Shown here: positions 10,740-21,940 of the stretch, piece after piece | Layout: every line of letters starts with the position of its first letter | Numbering within the stretch: the stretch's first letter is position 1 | Origin: Kuschelorhynchus macadamiae | Lineage: Eukaryota; Arthropoda; Insecta; Coleoptera; Curculionidae | DNA length: 64,000 bases | NCBI GenBank assembly: GCA_030620095.1 | Contig: JAUTXW010000868.1 | Coordinates: 908,001-972,000, forward strand | Reading direction: 5' to 3' | Notes under the pieces: generated by a model | Databases searched by the model: none | What the model saw: the letters and a program-made list of their open reading frames with translations, nothing else | Told to the model about the DNA's origin: nothing | Made by a program: the position numbers and the translations under genes

Positions 10740-12415
10740 TTTCCTTACCCGGACTTGCCCTCGTTATGATTTTTTTCAATTTGTTAGGAATAGTAAAATG
10801 TAGCCCAATTTAGTTCAGTACATAGTCACAGCATATATGTGTTACATATACTGTCTTTTCAAACATTGTTATTCCGCGCCATTTTGTTCCATCATATTGG
10901 ATTCCTACCAATATTTTACCCGTTCCTTTCGACCTATGCCACACTTGACTTTTGGGCATAATTTTAAATAAATTCAATAAGTAGTTTTTATATTGACACA
11001 TACCGCCATTTAGTTACGTCATGTTGAATTCGTACCAGTTTATCCCATTTCCACATTTAATTTTTCTGCAAAATTTCAAGTCAGTTGAACAAGCTTTTTT
11101 ACGTTAATTTTTTCAAAAATTTTATTTGACCGCCATTTTTTTTCGCCAAACAAGAAGATCGGTAACGAAAACCGTTTAGAAACTTATCATCGGCGAAATA
11201 TATGAGGGCCAACGGAGTAAGTAAAGACTGATATATCCGTTTCATGCAGGATATAGAATCTATGTGTCCTGAGGATAATAAAATTGCGAAACGTCGATAA
11301 TTTAAACAAAGACTTTTGTTTTTTTTACTGGCTCTTAACCTCAAATAATACACCACTTTAACAACATTTTTTTAACATTGTTGAATTAGTAACACTGTGT
11401 TACTAGTTGATCCCTATACCACAATTACTTATAGCTGCACTCAATTTGAAATCAATATATTAAGTAGGTTTTTCAGGCTTAATTTTTAAATAATTCATTA
11501 TTCCGCCATTTTGTTCCGGCATCTTGGATTCGTACCAAAATTTTACTAGTCGCTTCCAACATAATACTTGATATTTATGCAAAATTTCAAATAAATTGGA
11601 TAAGTAGTTACATAATAATAATTTTTTTAACATTTCACTAGGCCGCTGTTTCGTTTTGCCGTACTGGATTTTTACCAAAATATTACCAGATCATCCCCCC
11701 TTAATTTTTGGTCAAAATTTGAAGTCAATCGGCTTAGTTTTTAAGCTATGCCGCGAACTGACAGACAAACAGATAGCCCGACAGACGGGCCGACGGAAGT
11801 GATAAAACATATTTTTTAGCATCTTGGGTCGCTAAAAAGTGGAGATATGCAAAACCAAATAGGGTGATTTTTTTCACGATTACAAACATTTTATTTGGCC
11901 GCCATTTTGTTCGTCCATCTTGAATTAGTAACCCAATTTTACTAGTTGACCCTTATACCACAATTAGCTATAGCACACAATTTGAAATCAATCCATTGAG
12001 TAGTTTTTCAACATGAATTTTTAAATATTTTATTAAGCCGCCATCTTGGTTGCGTACCAAAAGTTTATCAGTTGTTTTCAACATAATACTTGAGGTTTTT
12101 GCAAAACTTGAGATAAATTGGATAAGTAGTTTTTTAATAATAATTTTTTTTGACAGTTCACTAGGCCGCCATTTTGTTTCGCCACATTGGATTCTTTCCA
12201 AAATGTTCCAGGTCATCCCTATATGACCCTTAATTTGTGACCAAAATTTGAAGTCAATCTGGTAAGTAGTTTTTAGCTACACCGCGAACAGCCAGACAGA
12301 CAGACAGACCGACGGAATTGAGAAAACATGTTTTTCGTCATCTAGGGACCCTGAAACGTGAAGATCTAAAAAAATCTCGGAGGGTCATTTTTTCACGAGA
12401 GAAGTAAAAATACGT
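10740..12415 (+). repeat. Modular interspersed repeat, longest copy
   Basis: Built from ~125-145-bp modules, each with GGCCGCCATTTTGTT, a TTGGATTNNTACCAAAATTTTACC string and a TGCAAAATTTGAAGTNAAT string. Module starts are visible at about 10868, 11002, 11130, 11503, 11642, 11898, 12040 and 12165. The left end reads TTACCCGGACTTGCCCTCGTTATG. The right end has a CAGACAGACAGACCGACGG block, then GAGAAAACATGTTTTTCG, and stops at AGAAGTAAAAA. Reverse-complemented, the right ends (TTTAC..TTCCTCGTA) resemble the left ends, suggesting a DNA element with poor terminal inverted repeats. An internal second terminus at about 11745-11870 suggests a tandem fusion of two copies. It has no ORF and I cannot name the family. 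A PLE-type 3' end interrupts it at 11150-11370. Confidence 0.7.
11150..11370 (+). mobile_element. PLE-like 3' end inserted in the modular repeat, with hammerhead-like core
   Basis: This stretch breaks the module pattern. It contains TGTCCTGAGGATAATAAAA followed by TTGCGAAACGTCGATAA at about 11267-11303. CUGAGGA and GAAAC are the two conserved core strings of hammerhead ribozymes, which PLEs are known to carry. A four-pair stem II (UAAU/AUUG) can be drawn, but an extra C sits before GAAA and I cannot draw a good stem III. I call it a degenerate 3' end. Confidence 0.4.
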
Positions 12416-12850
12416 TTAAACTTGGACAGTACTTAAACATTTAAAAGCCAATATACTTTGCCATGAAAAACTATATTTTAATCTTTAGCTTTTTAAGTGA
12501 GGGGATAGTGTCGAAATTTTAGGAAATCACGTTAGGGCCGAGTATAAACCATTTTTTTATCATATTTGTATTTATAACCAAATATGTTTTTAAATAACTC
12601 AAAAATTTAGATTTGTCTATTTGTTTTTTTCTTATACGTTAAAATAAAAATTATCTATTAGGAACAAAATATAACAAAATAAAATAAATGATCAAAAATA
12701 AAATAACACAGGAGTTCACAAGAATATCAAAGTAACGCAAAACAATAAAGCACAATGATGATTACAAAAGTAGGAAAATCTATATATACAAATAATAAAC
12801 AAAGTCTAAAACAAGTTCATAAACTTTTTAAATTTAAAAATCAGGAACAT
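12416..12850. other. AT-rich, nothing recognised
   Basis: No motif identified. It may be the heavily decayed RT part of the PLE that follows. Confidence 0.4.
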
Positions 12851-13460
12851 TAAAAATAAACACGAGTTTGAAATTTATCATAAACCATCCTATACAGATA
12901 TAACAATACATAATACATCAAACCACCCATTCACACATAAGATGGCAGCGTTTCATAGTTTCGTACATCGTTTAATTAATGTACTCTGTCAACAGAAAAT
13001 TTTAACAAAAAACTTAATATAATAAAACACATTGCAATTAATAATGATTATGACTCAACCATAATAGACTATATAGTAAATAAAAAACAATATAAAAAAG
13101 CACCCAATTTTGTTTATGCTAATTTCAATACAAAAGACAATATTAAGTTTAACAAATTAACATATACCGGAAAAATTAGCACTGGAATAGAGAAATATCT
13201 TAAAAAAACAAATCATAAAATAGCTTTTTGTACCCATAATACTTTAGGTAGATATTTTAAGAATAACAAGTCTAATACAAACAAGGACCAAAAATCAGGG
13301 GTATATGAATTAAAATGTGGTTCTTGCGAAAAAGTTTATATTGGTCAAACAGGTAGATAATTTTTATAAACGTATCAAAGAACACAAACATCATATATTA
13401 AATAAAACATTGATATACTTGTATTCATTTACTTAAAACCACTGAAACAAAACTATTTTA
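12850..13460 (+). pseudogene. PLE relic: RT end plus GIY-YIG domain
   Basis: Read in three changing frames. YHKPSYTDITIHNTSNHP then HKMAAFHSFVHRLIN is the typical PLE RT carboxy end. KQYKKAPNFVYANFNTKDN and FCTHNTLGRYFKNNK form the linker. SGVYELKCGSCEKVYIGQTGR (about 13297-13359) is the GIY-YIG motif, followed in the next frame by YKRIKEHKHHILNK. At least three frameshifts. Its sequence differs clearly from the PLEs at 1-794 and 25300-26945, so it is a separate lineage or an older copy. Confidence 0.8.
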
Positions 13461-13574
13461 TATTTTTTATAATGATACTTTTAAATATAAATATACATTT
13501 TTAAATTACGTAATGTGTTTTGAACTTTTTGGTATAAAACTAATTAAATATAATAACAATAAAAAAACGGTGAA

Positions 13575-15122
13575 TTGGCTTTTATCCCGAACTTTCCTCG
13601 TAATGGATTCCATCATCAGAAAACTACATTTGACAACCTCCCACATAACAAGTTGACATGATCAGTCCTGGTCAGAAAACTGCCAAACATGATACCAGCA
13701 TCTGAACAAGTTTGATCTAATGAACGTCAATGAAACTCAATTAAGAAAAAACGAAAAATCTATTAAATTAAAAAGTAGTTATTTTAAGCTTTTTAAGCCC
13801 AGTAAATGTGAATCGATATCATAATTTTTGGTGATTTAACGAAAACTGCTCATCATGAGATTTTCGAAAAATCTGGGAAATTCTAAAGAACAAGTAATGA
13901 TTGATTACCTAAACAAAACTAGTCTTAATGCAATACTATTGTTTCCAGTCCTCTAAGCAGATAATACCGACGGACTTGTGAATTGATATAAATGATTAAA
14001 AAACGATTTCCTAAATCTGCAAAACCTTAAAAATATTAGGTAATAAAATTTAAATTTGCTTTCAGTATTTTGTTAAGTTGACAGACTAATTATCATATAT
14101 TATTCTTTGGATTTTCTTTTTAAATAAATTTTTTAAACATCAAAAAATAATAATTTTTGGCAGTTTGTTGTAAATTTAGATTGTGCATTTCCAATTTTCA
14201 GATTTTTCTCTTGACATGTCAGTGGTAGAAGTTTAACTATGGTTTTCCATCGATTTATCTTAGAAACAATCATATTTAGGACTACATTTTCTTTGATCAG
14301 AATTGGGCTGACAACTTGAAATTTGTACTAGTAATGCGAAAAGGGAGTTTTTATCACAATTTTAGTGTTCGAGTGGGTCAAAAAGACTTTAAATTTGTAC
14401 TAACATAACAATGTTGTCAATGTAAATCCAAATAGACGTTTTTTAGTTGTCTGATACTTTTATTATATTTTAAAAATTTATATAAATAACAAATCTGAAA
14501 TTGCGTAAAAAGGTTTGAAACAAACGTTTTTTTTTGCAATACTTTAACTTAAGAAACTTGCTAAGGGGGCTCCAGATAGGATAAGGGTCTCGGGCCCAAC
14601 ATAAACTAAAATATGCCCTGCCAAGTGCCGATTCTTTAACAATTATTTTCCCTCATATTCATTTGGTATATATTTTCTACCGTTTTTTCTACATTTTTTA
14701 TGACCACAACTTTTTTTAATTTATTGTTTTCTTAACTTTATCATAATTATCTATTAAGAAAAACAAATATTCATTTAATATTTTCCTCCTTTTTTTATTC
14801 TAGGACGTGGAATTTTACGAACTTTTTAAACATTTTATTAGACCATCATTTTGTTTTGACAATAAACTGCTCATCATTTAAATGTCAAGCGTTCCGACGT
14901 CTCTTAACTAATTTTAATAAATTTTTCGGATTCCGTGTAAAATTAGCGGTGGGGAATAATTTTCTAACATTTTTTTTTGGATTTATACCAAAATGCTATT
15001 TCATCCACATGGATGGGGTATGTAGTTTTTAGCTATGCTGCGAGCAGAGAGACAGACAAACCGACAGACTTGAGAAATCATAATTTTTTCACGATTACAA
15101 TAATGGGAAGTAAAACAATGGT
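13575..15122 (+). repeat. Modular interspersed repeat, diverged copy
   Basis: The left end TTTATCCCGAACTTTCCTCGTAATG and the right end (GCTATGCTGCGAGCAGAGAGACAGAC... CACGATTACAATAATGGGAAGTAAAAC) match the family termini. Most of the 1.3 kb between them is not recognisable as modules, apart from ATTAGACCATCATTTTGTTTTG at about 14837. The plus-strand frame 14977-15258 across its right end is not convincing as a gene. Confidence 0.5.
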
Positions 15123-16300
15123 TAATGCACCAGATAAATATAGAGCATTATTTTTAATGCGAGACTATATGATCTCCCTTTGTCCTTCTTTGGACTTCTC
15201 CAGCGTTGGCAACCCTAGGTGTGAGGGTGGAAAAGCAGGACACACTGTAGAACTTTAAACATACATTTCATCGGTTGTAGTCTGTAACCAACATAGCTTT
15301 AAATTAAATGCCTCAACAATATTACAAATAGAATTACTTTACAGAAAAATTACTAAAGTATATTTTATAGTCAAATACAATTGCGTTTCCTAATGTATTA
15401 ACATATCAGAAACGTATTTTGTTGCAATTATTAAATATTATCTAGTGTAACCATGAAAACGTTAATGTTAACGTAATCTAATTGCGAAGGGAAAAACCGC
15501 TTTTAAAAAATCCAATAGAAACAAGTCATTGGACGTAAAAAATTTCGGTCAAAATTCATGCTCGTGCAAAAGATGTTGCCTGTAATGCCTCCTCGTATAT
15601 CTAGAATATTTTGCTGGAAAAGTAAGAAAACAGGTAATACAAATCATTCTGTTGCATCCAGTGTGCTAACAACTGAAAATGAAAAGTAAAATCTGAACCG
15701 AAATTCACATCCAGAGCTTAGTTTTTTATTCGCTAGAATTCGTTACCAATTCGCAGACACTATAATAACTTGCTTGGTCGTATACAAACAAAAATTCGTG
15801 GCGGGCTGAAAACTTTTCATTTTTTAGGAAAGAGAAAGAGAAAAATAATGCCTTAAGGTACTAACTAGGTAGTCTATACTACTTAGAAAACATCATAACA
15901 CAGTAAACAAATAAACATCGAAAAGCTTATCTTTCTTTTCAAACTGAGCACCCTGTATATTATGTGCTTACTGAATATTTCTTGCTTTTCTGGTTAGAAA
16001 TATACAGGACCATAAGAAACAATGTATTTCAGAGATAATTGATATTATATCATTATTAACATGTCAATACTTTGCATGCGTTTCTAGATACTCTGAAACA
16101 CGGTGTTCATTACAACACTTTTTGTTTTGTTTTCTAACTTCTTAACTAAAACAAGAACTTTTTAATGAGCACAAACCAACATCTTATATTCAAAATATAT
16201 TAATTTAAAACCGTCTAATTTTTTTATGAGACTTTCACTTTCACTGTCCTGAGGAGAGCTAGTACAGGGTTCTTTCTTTTGAACTCATTGCTCTTTCTGG
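15123..16300. other. Unrecognised; transposon-type terminus at about 15940
   Basis: CAAACTGAGCACCCTGTATATTA at about 15937-15960 has the ACACCCTGTATA flavour of insect transposon ends. Its partner was not found and the remainder is anonymous. Confidence 0.35.
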
Positions 16301-18600
16301 TACTTTCTTTCTCGTTTTTTTAGTTCCTTCTTAAAAGGGAATTACTCATCAGATCACCCCCTCAGATTTTTACAGATTTTCACATTTTAGTGTCCCTAGA
16401 TTTTTTTACCTACGAGACGTGGTTTAAGTATGAGGCCGAAACGGGCAGATCCCGAAGATTAAAAGCCTAAGTTCTCGGTACCGTGATTTCCTTAAGTGAG
16501 GAGAGGGAAAGTTTACTGATTTTAAGGTTTACAGATTAGAAGAGAGAAAGACCTTTGCTGATAACACGTTCCATAATCGGCACACTCGGAGAATAAAGGG
16601 GCAAACAAAGTGAGAGGTCCTTGTTCTTTGAAGTTGGACGCTAAATAAATGCATGTGAGTCGATGCTCGAGCCTCCCTGGCAGAAATGACTAACGAAGTC
16701 GTAATGGATGATACTTCATGAGAGCTGAATTTGTAGTAGTATTTGTAAAACAGAGACAGATCACCTATAATTCGACGATGATTCCTGCTTCCTTGTGATG
16801 TTTGGATTATTAGTCAAGAATGTTAAGGATTGAAGGAGGATTTTTAAAGATAATTTGTGCGATAGTAAGGATGATTGTGTTTTAGTGGCGTTAAACTCGA
16901 CAAGTTTCTTTACTCCCCATTCTACGATTTTAATGACGTTCTCGGTGAGGAATAAATTCATTATTCTACATTTATTATCAATTTCAGTCTTGGAAGCAGG
17001 TTTAGGAAATTGTATGGTGGAGAGGAGTATACTATCGACAGCATTGCTGCGAATAGAATGCTGCTAGAAGAAAGCAGATCATTGATGTGCGGGAGGAATA
17101 GGATAGGTACCAACACTGAACCCTGTGGAACGCCCGCATTGATTTTGTAAAAATCAGATGTATTGCCAACAACCATTACAGAAATACTTATGTTGAAAAG
17201 AAAGCTCACAATCCAAGATCAAAGTTTTCGGAGAAAATCATAAGCAGGAAGTTCGTTAAGAAATGCATCATGCCAGACTTGATCAAGTGCTTTGGATATG
17301 TCGAGGGCAATAATTTGGGCAGAATTCGATGGACTTATTCCAATTGTGGGTAGAAGTCATATTGTTTATCATGAGTAAGTTTATACCTTTCAAGGCAATT
17401 TAAAAGATCATACTTGATATACTTCTCCAATGCCTTACTCATAATCGGGATATGGATATTATAGTTACAGGGAAATGCCTTTTGGGAACAGGCTGTACAC
17501 GAACAGATTTCCAGCTTTTAGGAAAGAAGCCTTTGTCATAGAGCACTTGGAGTAACCTATGGGATTATTTCACTTTTTTAGGACTATAGCCGGAATACCA
17601 AGGTCAGGGGACTTTTCGGTATTAAGTGTTTTAAGAATAGGTCGTACTTTTTTAAAGCTAAAAGTAATTTCGTGCGTATTGTATGGCAACGGTGGTACTG
17701 ATAGGAAGGGGAAGTGAAAAGGAGAAATTAAAGTAGAATTTGTGGTAATTACAAATACAAAAAGATCAGCCTTAGACCTGGATTTCGTGCTTCGGTTTTA
17801 GATTGTAGATTTTCTGAACAAGAGTTTTTAAGGAAATTGTTGTGAGTACGGAGTACGAACTCTAGTCTGGCATTAACGCAGGATTTTGAAAACCAAGGTT
17901 TATTGTTGGAAGGTTTTGAAGTCTTAATAGAATTTGGTATAAAGGTCTCTATACCTGTAGTGTAGTGTAAGTGTAGAAATTCCGCAATCCATCCAAATCA
18001 GAGGAATTAAAGTGCCAAATAGTACGAGGTTGCTTGAATTCTACAGCTTCCTGTTATATGGAGCAGGAAATAATAATTAGACCGTGGTCAAAGGAACCCG
18101 GGGGAGCGGGCATGGTAAGCTAATAAGGCTCTGGGTGAGTGGTGAGAAAGGGATTCAGTGAGTTCTGGTAATGTGTGATAATGCGTGGGAAGCAGGTAGA
18201 TTCTCTGAAGAGGTTAGTAAGAGATTGGCTGATTGCAAAGATCTCTGCTACTCTAACTTAAGGATCAGTTTTAGTAGAACATAAACCATTCTTTATTCAT
18301 ATAGATACAACTAATACGTTTAGTGAAATTTCTAATGGCTATTTTGAACCAGAAGATATCGGATCTATTCGATGTAAGATTGGGAAGTCTTTTACAGGTT
18401 AGATTACCACGAACGTAGACGCAAACCCCATCGTTCAGGCGAAATGATGGCAGAACTTCATAACCATGAAAGCAAAGGTGATTTGTTGTATTTTTATGGC
18501 TTATTTTGGTTTCGGTTAGGAAGAGAATTTAAGGCTTGCAGTATTGGAGATAGTGGTGAATAGAGTTGAGGTTTTTACTCATATCACAGATATGATGAAT
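16300..18600 (-). pseudogene. Jockey-type LINE relic: EEP endonuclease and RT
   Basis: Read downward. The EEP domain shows LQYCKPKFSFLTETK (catalytic Glu), FHGYEVLPSFRLNDGVCVYVRG and SPLSHHSP-like text around 18130. The RT follows with TEKSPDLGIPAIVLKK (about 17620), LDISKALDQVWHDAFLNELPAYDF (about 17300), the frame 17209-16961 with INAGVPQGSVLVPILFLPHINDLL, and then VVEWGVKKLVEFNATKTQSSLLSHK (about 16900). The YADD catalytic box has been lost to substitutions (AAMLSIVYSS at the expected place). Numerous stops. The protein style is that of the 'RNA-directed DNA polymerase from mobile element jockey' proteins of insects. A modular repeat abuts its 5' end. Confidence 0.8.
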
Positions 18601-18619
18601 TACAAATAACATTTCGATG

Positions 18620-19125
18620 GTGGAATATTTAAACATTTTGTTAGGCCGCCATTTTGTTCTGCCGTATAGGATTTTGACTAGAATTTTACCAGTTTATCCC
18701 CGTTTCACACTTGGTTTTTGTGCAAAATTTCAAGCCAATGGAGTAAGTAGTTTTTTGTTACGGAAATGTTAACATTTCATTCGTCGGTCATTTGTTTCGC
18801 CGTATTGACTTTATACCAGAATTTTACCAACTTAGGGATACTTTATTTTTGTGCAAAATTTAAGATGCATTCGATATAGAGTTTCTTAATAATTTTTTAA
18901 CATTTGGTAAGGCCGCCCTTTTGTTCCATCATATTGTGTTTTTGTTGAAAATGTAACCATTCCTTCCACATACGACCCTTACTTTTTGTTCGAAATTTGA
19001 ACTCAGACGGATAAGAAGTTGTTGAGCTATGCCGTGTACAGACAGACAGAGAGACGAAAATAGGGTCTAGAGACTCTTTCATGACTACAATGCTTTTCTC
19101 TTAGGAGGGAAGTAAAAGTATTGCA
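18620..19125 (+). repeat. Modular interspersed repeat, short copy
   Basis: Three modules (GCCGCCATTTTGTTCTGCC at about 18646; GTCGGTCATTTGTTTCGCC; GGCCGCCCTTTTGTTCC at about 18911), then GAGCTATGCCGTGTACAGAC and a terminus AGGGAAGTAAAAG at about 19120. The left terminus is missing, so it is truncated. Confidence 0.65.
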
Positions 19126-20789
19126 AAATGGTGCCAATATTAAACAATAAATACACAAAATTGCAGCTTTGATGAAACCACCACTTTTCAATTTTTTTTA
19201 CAATCGGAATTTCGCCACCACATTTTGCAATGCTTCCTAAGTAGCTGATAGCAATTTTACTTATCAGCATACGAGTATAATCAATAATACAATAATGCGG
19301 TTCGATTTTTTTAGGACATTTTTCATTTCTATATTGAGTATTGTTCAATTACTTTAAATGTTGTAATTCATAATAAGGGATATTATACATTTTTCTATTT
19401 TTTCCCGTTTTCACTTATCTATAAATTAAAAACATTTCCCTTGCAAAAATTATGTATTATGCTTCCTAAACATTTTTGTGGACAATGGTGTTATCTTGAT
19501 AATATATTTTCTAACAGTCCGGTAAATATTGTTTGACAAAACTTATCGGTTCTGATACGATAATAGCTCATTTACCAGTACCAGAGAGGTATTTGGCAAA
19601 GAGTCTCAGAATCGCTGTGAATGGCTTCGAGAGAAAGTAAAATCTGCCGAAACGTTGCCATTTAAATTTTTTTATAAACCTACCGTATAGACTCTTCGGA
19701 AGGTCCAAGGTAATAGAAATACAGCCCTTCCCCAGGCCCAGTCATTTACATGTCGGATTTCTCTCCTTTATTGGAAGACGTGAAGCTTGGCTTATGGTTC
19801 TCTACTCCGCCGCCCCTTGTTAGGGGTGGAATTAGAGGGGAGGTTGGAAAATAGACTGAATGAGCACAATCTGCTGTTGCCGTCTGCGTCTGATCGTTTT
19901 CGCCCTAACCGATTGGTAAGCCGTTTTCAACTTTGACGTATGATACCCCTCTTTTGTGTCTCCTTAGCAATTTACATTGACTGATTTTGATTAAATTCGT
20001 GTTCTGATACTTAATTAAAATGACCCGCAGTTATTCAAGTAGCATTGCGAAAGGTGGTGGCGCAATTAGGTAGGTGACTGTGTTTACATAATTACAAACC
20101 GTTTTATTTAGAAAAATTAGTAGATAAGAATATAATAATACACATTTTGAAAAAAATATATACACACACACACTTATTTTTGTTTAGAAATTATTCATCT
20201 TTCTTGTATACCCATAAGCGTTTAAACCTACGCATGGTTAGAAAAACAGTTATATAAATGACAGTTCCTGATGCTAAAAACAAAAGACAAGATATTTTCA
20301 GGTTATATAAATATTGTTTCTAATTTTTACTGTTTTTACAGTTTTCGTTGCCATAAAATAACTGAAAACAAGAGAACCCCACATTTGCTTATCAAGAAAT
20401 AGATATATTGATAGAGGCGAGGGTACCTTGGATTTTTCAACTATTTAATAATATCTATTTGTTCATCTTCTGATAAAATATCCTGGAAAAAATCTAATAC
20501 ATCAATTTTCTGCAGAATGTAAATATGGCTAGAGGTTAAAATTAAAAAAAAAACATAAAACAAACGAGACATAATTAATTATTTTATCCATGAATGCACG
20601 TTCCTTAAATATTCTGCAGTTAAACCCTATCTTATCCACAGGTTGACAGTTTAACTGAAGTTGGGCCTTATGCGACAGTTACCATTACGTATAGGAGTTT
20701 TTTTCTTAAACCTACGATTAATTGAAATTTTAGCTCAAACATATACAAATGGTTCTATAAATCCCTTTAAAAAATCTCAATAAATTTCC
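19126..20789. other. Mostly unrecognised; PLE-type 3' string at about 19610-19690
   Basis: GAGAGAAAGTAAAATCTGCC followed by GAAACGTTGCC at about 19630-19661 resembles PLE 3' ends. A GC-rich block lies at 19690-19960 (CTCCGCCGCCCCTTGTTAGG) without a gene that I can recognise. (CA)n at about 20162-20174 is short. Confidence 0.35.
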
Positions 20790-21940
20790 TTTACCCGTTA
20801 TGAATCTTTCCTTTTATTAGGAATAGTGAAGTGTGATCCAATTTATTTCGGTACATAATCGTTTAGTAACACAATACTGGCTTTTCAAACATTTATATCC
20901 GGCATCATTTTATTCCACCAAATTGGATTCCTACCAATTTAGCAGTTTCTACCTACGCCACACTTGATTTTTGGGTATAATTTAAAATAAATTGAGTTAA
21001 AAATCAGTAGTTTTTACATTGACACACACGAAAATATCTCTATACCACACGTAATGCTTAAACAAAATTGAAATTAGTCTAATAAATAGATTTTTCAGGA
21101 CGATTATTTAAATATTTTATTAGGTCGCCATTTTGTTTTGCTATCTTGGATTCATGCCAAAATATTACCTGTTCATTACTACGTATCACTCAATTTTTGT
21201 GGAAAATTTGAGGTAAATTGGATACTTATTTTTTTGAAAAAATGTTTTAACGTTTAACTAGGCGCCATCTTTTCCCACTTTATTAGATTTTTACTAAAAT
21301 ATTACCACGTCATCCCTATATAACCCTTAATGTTTGACCTACATTTGAAATCAATCGGGTAATAGCTTTTAAACTATGCCGCGAACTGATAGATCGACAG
21401 AGAGACAGAGAGACTAACGAAATTCATAAAACTTATATTGTTTGCCATCTAGGGTCGCTAAAACGTGAAGGTATGTAATATTGTGATTTCTTCACGATTA
21501 TTTTTTTATTTGGCCGCCATTTTTTCAACCATCTTGAATTCAGATCAGACTGACTGGTAAAATAATTTTACCAGTTTATCTCTATTATTTTTGCACAAAA
21601 TTTGAAATTAATGCATTAAGTAGTTTTTCAGGCTGAATTTTGAAATATTTTATAAGCCGACGTTTTGTTTCGCCATCTTGGATTCGTTCTCATAACATTT
21701 GATTTTTGTGCAAAATTTCTGGTAAATTGAATAATTAGTTTTTTAGTAATAATTTTTTAATATTTCACTAGGCTGCCATTTTGTTCCGCCATATTGCATT
21801 TTACTGTTTTTTAGATATCTCGTGAAGAGACAGACCGACGGAATTGAGAAAACATGTTTTTCAGCATCTAGGAGCCCTGAAACGTAGAGATCTGAAAAAA
21901 CGATTACCATACTTTTACGAGTAAAGTAAAAATACAATGT
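20790..21940 (+). repeat. Modular interspersed repeat, full-length-like copy
   Basis: The left end TTTACCCGTTATGAATCTTTCC and the right end CATACTTTTACGAGTAAAGTAAAAA bound about 1.15 kb of modules. Starts are visible at about 21126, 21266, 21509, 21656 and 21775. There is an internal (GACA)n block at about 21385-21410 and a second at 21822. The two internal blocks repeat the double-terminus layout of the copy at 10740. Confidence 0.65.

Noticed and set aside
16246..16300. GTCCTGAGGAGAGC as another hammerhead core
   Set aside because: No GAAAC at a suitable distance and no stems; chance string.
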